This document shows, piece after piece, positions 22,290-31,839 of a DNA stretch of 43,445 bases. The notes beneath the pieces were generated by a model, which ran no database searches, was not told the origin of the DNA, and saw only the letters and a program-made list of their open reading frames with translations. The position numbers and the translations under genes were made by a program. Source of the stretch: Welwitschia mirabilis. Lineage: Eukaryota > Gnetophyta > Gnetopsida > Welwitschiales. Every line of letters starts with the position of its first letter. The first letter of the stretch is position 1. Location: the NCBI GenBank assembly GCA_051453625.1, contig JBOZIK010000001.1:278881001-278924445 (forward strand), in the 5' to 3' direction.

Positions 22290-23020
22290 TGAATAAGATG
22301 AATCATGAATGATGGCTATGCAACAAAAATCGAATCAATTTGTAAGAAATCAAGTTTGGGATCCTGTGCCTTATGTAAAGAGCAAACATATAATCAGAAC
22401 TAAATGGATGTTTAAGAACAAGAAAGATGAGAATCATAATGTTATCCAAAACAAGGCAAGGTTAGTAACCTAAGGATATAATAGATAAGAAGGAATAAGT
22501 TATAGAGAAACTTTTACTCTAGTGGCCAGACTCAAAGCAATTAGAATGCCACTTGTTTTTGTATACTATCACAAGATAAGATTGTATCAAATGGATGTTA
22601 AAAGTACCTTTTTAAACAATTATATCACAGAAGAAGTGTACGTATCTCAACCATCAGGATTGACTCAAAGTATCATGATCATATTTATAAATTAAACAAA
22701 GCTTTATGTAGTCTTAAACAAGCTCCTCAAGTGTGATTTGAGAGATTGACATCATTCTTGGTTTCAAATAGTTTTTCTAAGGGAAGTATTGATCCAACGT
22801 TATTTGTAAAAAGGGAAGACAAAAATAACCTCACAGTCCAGATTTATGTAGATAACATTGTATTTGGGGCTACCAAAGATAGCCTAGTAATTAAGTCTGA
22901 GAAACTCATTAAAAACAAGCTTGAGATGAGTCTGATGGGTGAGTTAAAATTTTTTCTTGAACTACAAGTAAAACAAATGAAAGATGGAATTTTCATAAGT
23001 CAAACTAAATATATTTAAAA
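22290..23020 (+). pseudogene. Element B reverse transcriptase pseudogene
   Basis: RVT_2 blocks in order: QVWDPVPYVKSKHIIRTKW and MFKNKKDENHNVIQNKARLV near 22348-22465, YRETFTLVARLKAIRMPL near 22502, YQMDVKSTFLNNYITEEVYV near 22586-22645, a frameshift near 22660, then YKLNKALCSLKQAPQV near 22688-22735 and IYVDNIVFGATKDSLV near 22841-22890. The last is the catalytic YVDD block with the second Asp changed to Asn, a G to A transition. From about 22665 the frame continues without indel through RNase H. Confidence 0.9.
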
Positions 23021-23801
23021 AATGATAGAGAAGTTTGAAATGAACACTGTCAAAGATGTTAGAACCCCTCTTTCTACTACTGTTAGTCTAGGGAAGGATG
23101 ATACTGGTAAGAAGATTAATCAAAAAATTTATCGAGGAATTATGGATAATCTATTTTATGTTATAGGAAGTAGGCCAGATATAGCTCACATTGTTGGAGT
23201 GTGTACTCGATATTAGGTTAATCCTAAAGAATCTCATTTATCTTATGCAAAAATAACTCTAAGATATTTAAAATCTACTCAAAACTATAGTCTTTGATAT
23301 TCATTTGATACCTCTATAAAGTTGGCTGGTTATAGTGATGCTAATTAGGCTAGGTGCATAGATGATCGTAAGAGTACAAGTGGAGCATGTTTTTACATAG
23401 GTAACTATTTGGTATCTTAGCTTAGTAGGAAGCAAAATTCTAGATCCCTATTAACTACAGAAGTTGAATACATTGCTACAGGAGCTTGTTGTGCTCAATT
23501 GGTATGGATGAAATAAATGTTATCTAATTTCAGTATAATTTTAGATTTAATCAAACTGCTTTGTGATAATACGAGTGTAATAAATATAATAAAAAATCTA
23601 GTTTAGCACTCTAGAACTAAGAACATTGATATTAGACATCACTTCATTTAGTAACAAGCACAGAACAAAGTAATTGACTTGGAACATGTACTAACTCATG
23701 AACAAATTGCCAATATCATAACCAAAAGCTTATCTAAAGATTTTTTTTGTTTTCTTAGAAGAAAGTTTGATATAGGACCTTGTCCTCTATCTAAATAAAT
23801 T
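23021..23801 (+). pseudogene. Element B RNase H pseudogene
   Basis: Continues in the RT frame: MIEKFEMN, GSRPDIAHIVGVCTRY, HLSYAKITLRYLKST, LAGYSDAN, CIDDRKSTSGACFYIGNYL, LTTEVEYIATGACCAQLVWM, LLCDNTSVINIIKN, HSRTKNIDIRHHFI and EQIANIITKSLSKDFF. These are all copia RNase H blocks. About 260 codons have no frameshift. Most of the stops fall where the family has Gln or Trp and are explained by single C to T or G to A changes. Confidence 0.9.
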
Positions 23802-24119
23802 AATTATTTGTTTGAATTGTGCCTTCCTGAGAATATTAGTTATTGAAGTGATGTTTTTTTTGTATCTAAAATCTGTTGTTATCTTGCACTTGGATGTCCT
23901 AAATTACCATCTGGATATTCCAAGATGGAAAGTAACATGGACGTCCCTTATTTTCTTTTAGACATCTGTTTGATTATATTTTACAAAATTTTTCCCAGTT
24001 ACAACCCGAATGTTTGGAATTTAAAATTTAGATGTCTACTCAATAATGCAGACATAATCCTAATGGGATGTCTAAACTCCCCTTCATATTTTTAAAACTT
24101 ATCCTTTGTTCTTTCTTCA

Positions 24120-25215
24120 TCATTTAGCCTCCCTGCCATTTTTTATTGAGCTCTGGAACCTAAGAAGTAGCCATCCTGGTTAAGAGTAAAATTAGTGTGT
24201 CCAAAAAGGGAAAAGAGCTAGAATCTGAGTCTAAGTGGTTTCTCTCTCCAAAACATCATAATGCTTAGTTTTCAGGCTTTGACAAGCATCCTTTGGCTTC
24301 AGAAAGACAAATAGATTATAAGTCTTTTAAAAGGAAAGTGTCCATCTTTGATAAATTTGCTGAACAGGGATGGCAATATGCCTTAGATCTAGACACACGC
24401 ACTTCTACTAGAATGGTACACCTATTTTATTACAATGACTACTTTCATTTTCCAAATTGGGTTATTACTTCAAAAGTATATTGTATAAGGGTGAATATAG
24501 ATTTGAAAGCTATCTCTCTTATTACTAGCTTTCCAAATGAAGGCCTTTTCCGAGAAATCACCTTAGTCAATTCTTTGAAGGAGGCAGTATCTCTTAATGT
24601 TTTGACATCAGAGCTTTGTGGGTCTCCTTTTTACTAGCATGCAAACTTATCCATAAACAAATTAACTCTATTTTATAGAGTTCTATTTCATATTTCCACA
24701 TAAGTATGTGCATATATTCTATTTTATCTTGGCACATGTGTTCATATAAACATGTGTAAGTTTGTCATGTTTTATATGAGTCAGTTCATTCCAACTAGGT
24801 ATAGTAGCTTGCTTTTGAAAGTTTAATTACAGCCATACTAGAAAATTATGATTTTGCAATTAAAAAGGATGAAAAGATGCTTAAGATCTCTAAACACTTG
24901 GGATTGTATTCTCTTAAAAAGATGAACATCCTTTCTAAGGAAATTGGTCCTTCTCCTTCTCCAAAGAAGAAATAACAAATAGAGAAAGAATCAAGTTCAA
25001 GAGCAATTAGCAATAAGGATCTAATAAAGGAAATTTTGACTATCAAAGAGATTGTTCTTCAAGCATAGAGGATAATAGATAAATTATATAGGTGTGTAGA
25101 CAAGATTGTTTTTGGTTTGTTTGCATATGGATTAGAGATTTCTCCTAGATCTAAGGAAGAAGAGGAGGCACTTGTAGTCTTCTATCCATTCTTCTTCTTT
25201 TTACATGTCGTATTT
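24120..25215 (+). pseudogene. Element B extra ORF after pol (plant transposon-protein-like)
   Basis: Between pol and the 3' LTR a further coding region is recognisable. It starts near 24199 (SKKGKELESESKWFLSPKHH), has a stop, then an open stretch to 24637 with FDKFAEQGWQYALDL, FYYNDYFHFPNWVITSKVYC and ISLITSFPNEG. This matches, by recall, the domain found in many plant retroelement extra ORFs (W near the N-terminus, a LVREFYAN-like block, VRGxxxx and an IxxxLxxPxxG block). More eroded sequence leads to MLKISKHLGLYSLKKMN, PSPSPKKK and a Glu/Ser-rich helical tail near 24875-25170. SIRE/Maximus elements carry an ORF here, sometimes called env-like. No signal peptide or membrane segment can be supported, so an envelope role is not implied. 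Confidence 0.65.
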
Positions 25216-25586
25216 ATTCTTCTTCTATCCATTTTTTTGTATTGTACTTTCTTGACTCAATTGGTTATAATCATCAAAGTTTAATGAATATACTTTGTCC
25301 TATTCTCTCTTTAAATTTTCTATGTGTGTATTTATTTTGATTATGATTTTTCAATAACAACAAAAGAGGAGAACTATCAAATTTATCTAATGCCTTAAAA
25401 ATTTATCTATCTTAATGCACTATGTTTTTAACCCTTTAATAGAACTCTATTGCACTAAATCATCTACAAGGACCTTTCATGTGTTTTTTTAATTCATACA
25501 GATTATATGTTAATTAAGGAGCATAACTTCAGGGGAAACACTCTATTCCCTAACTTGCCACATCTGAGTATACAGTTATCATCATT
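25216..25586 (+). other. 3' untranslated region of element B
   Basis: T-rich sequence between the extra ORF and the polypurine tract. I see no conserved coding block in it. Its position before the polypurine tract marks it as element 3' untranslated region. Confidence 0.6.
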
Positions 25587-25600
25587 GAAAATGGGGAGAT
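25587..25600 (+). promoter_or_regulatory. Polypurine tract of element B
   Basis: gaaaatggggagat lies directly before the 3' LTR. A purine run ending in gggga(g) next to the LTR is the usual plus-strand primer of copia elements. Confidence 0.87.
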
Positions 25601-26752
25601 TGTGAAAGAACCTATCATAGTATCTAGTGTTTCAATGAAGATGAATAATAGGCAGTGACATTATTAAAAATTATGCAACTCAGAAGTTTTACCATCTGGG
25701 ACATCTAAAGCTTCCATCAATATGTTCGACCCTGTACATGGGTAAATGTATGGGGACATCTATAATTTTCAGTTAAGACATTCAACACTAGACATAGTTA
25801 AATGTATGAGGTTGTCTACAATTTTCAGTCAAGAAGTCTAACCCTATACACAATCGAATGTATGAGGACATCTAAGGTATGTCACCAAGACATCTGACCC
25901 TGTATATGGAAAAAGAGAATGGGAATATCCAAATTCTAATTTGGGATGTCTGAGACTCTTCTCAGTTTGTCATAGGAATCAGTTGTTACAATTAGGATGT
26001 CTAGTCCAAAAAGTAGGGATGTCTAGCTCAGTGAACACTAAAGAAAAATATGAATGTTGCAGCAGCCATAGTGATGTTATTTAATTTTCAACCGGCTAGG
26101 GCAACAACATAAATAGCTATGATTTCACTTCAAATGGTTAAGGCTTCAATCTTGAGGCTTTAATAGTTATTTCAAAATATTAGCCTATAAAAATTGAAAA
26201 AATGATTCCTAAAGTAACTAATGCTCTATTATTGTATTACATTGAACTTGGAGATTTATTCAAAATCTATACTTCACTAAACTATCTTTTGTATTTTGAT
26301 ATTTTGTGCTTACTTGTTGATGTATTATGCTAAAGGCATCTACACCATTAGACTTTCCTTTTCTCATTCTCTCTAGTGACTCTTTGAAGTGAGTCTATGC
26401 ATCCTAAAAGAAAGGTTTGCTTGTAATCCTTGAAGAAGGGTATTGTTCCTTGCCTCAGCTACTAGGTATTGATTAAGGAAACTAGGAGGATGAAAGCATG
26501 TTGCTGCCCCTGTAAGTGGAGTAGGCAAGGATTGTTAAACCACTATAAATCTGGTGCATTAGTCATTTATTTTCTTTATGCTATTTTCATGCTATTCTTT
26601 AATTAGTGCAAAATCTAGCTCTGTTTGGTTTTAGCAATAATTTTATTTTATCCTATTCACTTACCCCTCTCCCCCAAAATCCCCCTCCCCCTTCCCCCCC
26701 CCCCCCCTTGCCCGCCCCCCCTTCATCCCCAAGGTGTCTATCGATCCTAACA
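25601..26752 (+). repeat. 3' LTR of element B
   Basis: 1152 bp, TGTGAAAGAAC to CCTAACA. It aligns throughout with 16074-17166. It is longer mainly because of a C-rich block at 26662-26731. The 57-bp unit array is at about 25715-25945. The conserved TATA-like tataaaaa starts at about 26186. Confidence 0.9.
26662..26731. repeat. C-rich low-complexity block in the 3' LTR of element B
   Basis: About 70 bases consisting mostly of runs of 4-17 C, in a genome otherwise about two thirds A+T. The matching part of the 5' LTR (near 17138-17150) is only cactacccctctag. The minus strand has many G runs. Confidence 0.85.
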
Positions 26753-26757
26753 AAGTA
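26753..26757. repeat. Right target-site duplication of insertion B (aagta)
   Basis: Matches gagta at 16069-16073 at 4 of 5 bases. Confidence 0.85.
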
Positions 26758-27360
26758 ATCCCTAAAGGACAAATTGGGAAGCAGTCAAGTGAGTTCTACA
26801 ATGTATGAAAGGCACTCAGAATCATTCTTTGTGGTCTAGTAATTCCAACTTGAAGGTTGTTGGTTACTCTGATGTCAATTTTACAGGTTGTTAAAATACC
26901 AGGAAATCTACTACAAGTTATGTATTTACACTTGAACGTGGGAGCTATTAGTTGATTGTCATAGCTTCAAAGTGATCTAGCTTTGTCCATCATAGAGGCA
27001 GACTATATGGCCTTGACTAAGATAGTTAAGAAGATGATTTGGTTAAGATGCATGCTTGAATGATTTGGTCTTTCTCAAACCAAGTATATCATTTATTGTG
27101 ATAGCCAAAGTGATATACACTTGTCTAAGAATGTGGCATTTCATGTTTATACAAAGCATGTTAACATGACATCTTACTTCATTTGGGATGTGGTGGAGAA
27201 GGCCCCTCTTGTTAAATTTAGAGTAGAAGATATCTTGCTGATTCCCTCACAAAGGCAGTACATGACTATAAGCATTACACTTGCATGGAAGTTATTGGAC
27301 CACAAGATTGCTAATTTGGAGGCTTTGGAAAGCATTGCATCTCTTCAATTGCATAAATAG
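26758..27360 (+). pseudogene. Element O RNase H, 3' part
   Basis: The reading of O continues after insertion B: NP, stop, RTNWEAVK, VLQCMKGTQNHSLWSSNSN, LKVVGYSDVNFTGC (RNase H active-site Asp in GYSD), RKSTTSYVFTLERGSY, then VKKMIWLRCMLE, YIIYCDSQSDIHLSKNVAFH, an open stretch 27121-27360 with VYTKHVNM, WDVVEKAPLVKFRVEDILL and a final TAG at about 27358. These blocks follow the order of copia RNase H to its C-terminus. Confidence 0.9.
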
Positions 27361-27387
27361 CTAATTTTTAAGGCATGCAAAATTTTC

Positions 27388-27402
27388 CTTCAAGCGGGAT
27401 AG
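27388..27402 (+). promoter_or_regulatory. Polypurine tract region of element O
   Basis: cttcaagcgggatag directly before the LTR start at 27403 resembles the common copia ending caagtgggaga. C and T within it suggest decay. Confidence 0.65.
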
Positions 27403-27555
27403 TGTTGATATATAAAGCCAAACAGTTAATTTATGTTATAATGTTATGATTTAACATTGACTCCTCTTTTAATGTTGTAAAAGGGAGTTGGTGTATTAAC
27501 TTCTGTGGGGTAATTTATTAAAATAACAAGAGAGAATGGATAATAGATAGTATTG
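27403..27555 (+). repeat. 3' LTR of element O, truncated
   Basis: Begins TGTTGATATATAAAGCC and aligns with 6981-7140. Similarity stops at about 27555, where sequence homologous to the gypsy copy at 30840 starts. At the breakpoint both sequences have a ggct(c/t)aag-like stretch, so the exact border is ambiguous by a few bases. Confidence 0.8.
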
Positions 27556-27559
27556 GCTC

Positions 27560-28230
27560 AAGTCATTTCCTTACAGCTTGCATTTTGTTGAAATTGGTTT
27601 TAAACCTTCTTTAGATATGACATGTTTCAAATAGGGGATTGAATTCTTAAAGAATTTACATTTTCTTAGTTTGTCTATTAAAACATTTTCGTTAAGTAAC
27701 CGCAACACTAACTTTAGGTGTTTAACATGTTCTTCCTTGCTTTTAGAGTAAATTAAAATATCATCCATGAAATAATAATAAATTGATTGAAATAGAAATG
27801 AAATATATTATTTATCAATGTCATAAATGTAGCAGAAGAATTTGTCAAACCTAAATTTATAACCATGGACTCAAAATGGATGTATCTAGTTTGGGAAGAT
27901 GTTTTTAAAACATTATCTTCTTTGATACAAATTTGATGGTATCCTAATTATAAATTAATTTTGGTAAAATACCTTGCTCTTTACAGCTAGTTAAAATGGT
28001 CACCGATTCAAGGTAGTGGTTACTTATTCTTTATTGTTATCTTGTTTAACTAACAATAATCAATGCAAATTCTTAGTAATTCATCTTTCTTTCTTACAAA
28101 TAAACATAGTGCTCTCCAATATGATGTACTAGGTCTAATTTACCTTCATTTACTAATTGTTGAATCTACAATTTTAGCTCTTTAAGCTCAATGAGTAAAA
28201 ATCTATATTATGCTCAAGAGAATAGTTGTG
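27560..28230 (-). pseudogene. Gypsy left copy, reverse transcriptase pseudogene
   Basis: Minus-strand blocks in order: EHVIDL in the linker near 28240, [13 protein letters not shown]-like in the pre-RT helix, then LCLFVRKKDELLRICIDYC near 28045-28110, [27 protein letters not shown] near 27900-27965, LGLTNSSATFMTLINN near 27815-27865, and in an open stretch (27571-27768) MDDILIYSKSKEEHVKHLKL and RKCKFFKNSIPYLKHVISKE. The catalytic (F/Y)xDD pair survives as MDD. Ty3/gypsy type is clear from VRKKDGS.R.CIDYR, APATF and DDILIYSKS-like blocks. Confidence 0.9.
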
Positions 28231-28639
28231 CTCTTCATATAAGATCAATTACATGTTCCATTATTTTCTTTGGTAATAAATGAATCTTATCTTTGAATAA
28301 TTCTTAGAATTCATATTACTTAATAGGCAGTTGTACTTCTGTTTCGTTTGTCATTATGACATAGAATTACTGAGTTACTTAAAGTATTTACTCATTTTTC
28401 TATTTGTTATAAATAACACTTATTTCTTCTTTCCTTTTCTTTTAGAATTCATCTTTTAGATGAAGTGGAAATAAATATGATTCCTTCTTTAAAAGATGCT
28501 TTAACATTATATTTTCCTAGAAAGGACATTTCTAGAATTGCATTATGTTTTCTAATATTAAAAACATAAAATGTATTTGTAAAATTTAAATTATTAATTA
28601 TAGAATTTAATGTGTAAATTAATCTTATTGAGTGATTAT

Positions 28640-30005
28640 TTTTACTCCTGTAACTTCTACTGTAGAAGTTGATTCCCTAGTAATTTTATTCTGAAAGTAA
28701 TTTGTAATATTAAAAGAAATAAAATTATAACTGCACCACAATCAATGAGAAATATAACAGCCAAATTATGTAAAAATCCTTTAAGTTTAATTATAGAGAA
28801 TTGGTTTCATAGAAAACCTATTCTAATTATGGCAAATAACCTTTTTCTTGCCTATGGCTATCCTTGTGCTAAAGTCAGTTGACTAAAATTTTCATCTTTA
28901 TTTTTTTTTGAACAATTCTTAATTATGTAATCCTTTTTCTTAGAGTAGTAGAAAATCAATGCTTGGTGACTTTGACTGGAAGGTTCTAATTAGAATGCAG
29001 AGTTTTGACATCATGGCTATGGTGTGACAGCTATTACCATTTGGACCACCATTGGAAATCTTTGTTTTGCCTCCATATAATATTTAATCTTTCTATATGC
29101 TTCTTATAGAGACTTAGATTCTAAACTATAGACCAAATTTCTTAGTCAAGATGGCAGAATGCCAATAAATTTATTGGAAAGTTCATTTGGGCCTCACTGG
29201 ATTTGGAATTTGGCTAGTTTTTATAATTCTTTTTAATTCTCATCAAGGCTCTTTCTACCTTATATTAAGAATTTGAACTACATCCTTCTATTCTTGATGA
29301 ACTAGTCAAGAATAAAAGCCTTTTTAATTTATTTAGTGAATTAAATCTAATTAACCTAATTATTCCTTATTGCACTTAGCGGACTCCAGCAAGCTATAGC
29401 GTCTCTTACAAGGAACATGATGGAATATTGACTACGTGAGCTATTATTTATATTTTTTAACCTAAAATTATTCTCAATGTATTTCAATCATTCTAGTTCC
29501 TCCTCATAAGATTCTAGGGTTCCTTTGTACATGCAAATTTTTACTTTCTTTACATATTCTTGTATGTCTTGATCTTTAATTATTTTGTTTAGAGGCAAGT
29601 TATGAATGTGGTACTATTATGCTTGCCTATGCACCTCTTCTTCTACTTGTATTTCAGAGAATTGAAAAGAGTGCTTCTCCAAATATTTTAGATTCTTAAT
29701 TTATGCTTAGAGAAATTATTTTACTTGAGGTTGGAATTCTTTAATTCATTGTTCCCATAGTTTTTCATCTAGAGCTCTAAGGATGAATAGTTTGTGATTG
29801 ATGTGTACTTCTTCAATTTGTTGTTATAGAGCATTGATGCAATTATTTGTATGATCTTCCATAATTCACTAATGTGTGCATTATTAAAGAGCCATCTAGA
29901 CTTGATTGCTGCTTTTATTATATCTTTTATATTCTAAATACTTCATTATTAATATAGTTATTATAAGAGTTTTGTTAGAAGTTAAATCTACTTAATCATT
30001 TCATA
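28640..30005 (-). pseudogene. Gypsy left copy, protease and gag pseudogene
   Basis: On the minus strand LKGFLHNLAVIFLIDCGAV near 28735-28800 is the gypsy protease active site (family form FLIDSGAS, with Cys for Ser and Val for Ser). Near 28900-28955 FYYSKKKDYIIKNCS is a zinc knuckle with its first two Cys and the His changed. The part from 28960 to the gap at 30006 corresponds by position to the gag capsid region. Its translation is heavily interrupted and it is gag by homology to the right copy only. Confidence 0.72.
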
Positions 30006-30105
30006 NNNNNNNNNNNNNNNNNNNNNNNNNNNNNNNNNNNNNNNNNNNNNNNNNNNNNNNNNNNNNNNNNNNNNNNNNNNNNNNNNNNNNNNNNNNNNNN
30101 NNNNN
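30006..30105. other. Assembly gap (100 N) between the two gypsy copies
   Basis: Left of the gap is gag of one copy; right of it is sequence downstream of RNase H of the other. A complete gypsy element would have integrase and an LTR between these, so the real gap may be several kilobases, or the join may be wrong. Confidence 0.95.
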
Positions 30106-30339
30106 ATTTTTTAAAATTCTTAATAAATCTTTTTTAGAAATTTATTTATGAAAAGCTTACTAGGTTATTTTCAAAAGTATTTGCTCCTCTTACATAAGGT
30201 AGCATATGTTTATATAAATTTATAGTCCTTCATTTATTAAATTAGACAAATAAAACAAAATCAACCTTAGTGAAGCCCTTATGCATGATGGGTCAACCTT
30301 TCATAATAGAATAATTAGACTTCAAAAATAGTTGAAAAA

Positions 30340-30840
30340 AAAAGACAAGGCTTGGATAGAGGTTTTGTTTCACTTTTCATCTAATAATTCTACCCACCTT
30401 TATTGTATCATATTTACAAAAGATTGTTTCTATAAAAATTATAATCTATTATGGTTAGTTTTAATTTGAAATTTAATCTCCAAAAAGTAGTGTCCCCATA
30501 CTTTTAATGCATGAATCATGATTAGTAATTCTAAGTCATGCATTGGATAGTTACACTCATGTTTGTTTAACTTGCATGATTTATATGCAATCATTCTTCC
30601 TTCTCACATCACTATGACTATTAATAATTCTTTATCCATTTTTAGGATTTTCAAAACTAGTGTTGTAGCCAATAGAAGTTTGATTCACAAAAATGTATTT
30701 TTGCACCTATTAGAAAAATGAAATGGAACTTTGTTTTTAGTCATATTTGTCATTGAGATTGTAATTTTGACAAAATGTTGGATGAAAAATATATAGAAAC
30801 CTATATGAACAAGTAAGTGTTTTACTTTGGTGGGAGTCTT
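30340..30840 (-). pseudogene. Gypsy right copy, RT thumb and RNase H pseudogene
   Basis: The minus strand near 30440-30620 reads GRMIAYKSCKLNKHECNYPM followed by HDLELLIMIHALKVWGHYFL, a very clear gypsy RNase H (family: G.VIAY.SRKL..HE.NYP.HDLEL.AVI.ALK.WRHYL). RWVELLDE near 30375 matches the RW.E.L block. Between 30640 and 30840 ITISMTNMTKNKVPFHF matches the RT-RNase H connection. Stops occur throughout. Confidence 0.88.
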
Positions 30841-31460
30841 TGGCTTAAGTCATTCCCTCACAGCTTATATTTTGCTGAAATTGGTTTTAAACTTTCTTTA
30901 GATATGACATGTTTCAAATAGGGGATTGAATTCTTAAAAAATTCACATTTTCTTAGTTTATCTATTAAAACATTTTCGTTAAGTTACCACAACACTAACT
31001 TTAAGTGTTTAACATGTTCTTCCTTGCTTTTGGAGTAAATTAAAATATCATCCATGAAATAATATTGAATTGATCAAAATAGAAATGAAATATATTATTC
31101 ATCAATGTCATAAATGTAGCAGAAGCATTTGTCAAACCAAAATTTATAACTATGGACTCAAAATGAATGTATCTAGTTCAGGAAGATGTTTTTAAAACAT
31201 TGTCTTCTTTGATACAAATTTGATGGTATCCTAACTATAAATCAATTTTAGTAAAATACCTTACTTTTTACAGCTAGTTAAAATGGTCATCGATTCAAGG
31301 TAGTGGTTACTTATTCTTTATTGTTATCTTGTTTAACTCGCAATAATCAATGCAAAGTCTTAGTGATTCATCTTTCTTTCTTGCAAATAAAACTAGTGCT
31401 CTCCAAGATGATATATTAGGACTAATTTTATCTTCATTTACTAATTGTTGAATTTGCAAT
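30840..31460 (-). pseudogene. Gypsy right copy, reverse transcriptase pseudogene
   Basis: Same blocks as the left copy, at matching offsets: the VRKKDES-like block near 31370, a CIDYC-like block, the GYHQI block near 31225, the T.ASATF-like block near 31115 and the DDILIYSKS-type block near 31030-31055, with different point changes from the left copy. It shares a stop-laden reading, so both were inactive or have decayed independently. Confidence 0.85.
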
Positions 31461-31839
31461 TTTAGCTCTTTGAGCTCAATGAGTAAAAATCAATATGATG
31501 CTCGAGAGAATAGTTGTTCTCCTGATATAACATCAATTACATGTTCCATTATTTTCTTTAGTAATAAATGAATCTTGTCTTTGAATACTTCTTAGAATTC
31601 ATATTACTCAATAGGTAGTTGTACTTCTATTTTGTTTGTTACTATGACACAGAATAACTGAGTTACCTTAAAGTCTTTACTCATTTTTCTATTTGTCATA
31701 AATAACACTTGTTTCTTCTTTTCTTTTCTTTTAGAATTCACCTTTTAGATGAAGTGGAAATAAATATGACTCCTTCTTTAAAAGATGCTTTAACATCATA
31801 TTTTCCTAGAAAGGACATTTCCAGAATAGCATTATGTTT

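Larger units (their letters stand above)
16074..26752 (+). mobile_element. Ty1/copia retrotransposon B (SIRE/Maximus-like), nested in the RNase H of element O
   Basis: A 10.68-kb plus-strand insertion: LTR 16074-17166, primer-binding site, gag, protease, integrase, RT, RNase H, an additional ORF region (24.1-25.2 kb), polypurine tract and LTR 25601-26752. Long LTRs, an extra ORF between pol and the 3' LTR, and total size all point to the SIRE/Maximus lineage. The gag region is present twice, around a 100-N gap. LTRs differ at roughly one base in six by eye, so it is old but better preserved than O and I. Confidence 0.9.
6981..27555 (+). mobile_element. Ty1/copia LTR retrotransposon O (outer host element, split by two nested insertions)
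   Basis: A plus-strand copia element: 5' LTR from 6981, gag about 7.6-8.47 kb, protease about 8.58 kb, integrase about 9.0-9.6 kb, reverse transcriptase and RNase H up to 27360, polypurine tract near 27390-27402, and a 3' LTR starting at 27403. The protease-integrase-RT-RNase H order is diagnostic of copia. Two insertions, 10718-15681 and 16074-26752, interrupt it. Subtracting them, one copy of each 5-bp duplication and the false gap at 7833 leaves about 4.8 kb, normal for copia. The 3' LTR is cut off at about 27555, where gypsy sequence begins. Many stops make the element non-functional. Confidence 0.88.
27555..30005 (-). mobile_element. Ty3/gypsy fragment, left copy (gag to RT)
   Basis: Minus-strand gypsy sequence homologous to 30840-33206, roughly 90-93% identical by eye. 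It contains, from right to left, gag, zinc knuckle, protease and RT, but not RNase H or integrase, because it is cut at 27555 against the copia LTR. Its gag end runs into the 100-N gap at 30006. Confidence 0.85.

Noticed and set aside
24846-25046. 66-codon minus-strand frame in element B
   Set aside because: Antisense to the tail of the extra ORF, with no domain; a shadow.
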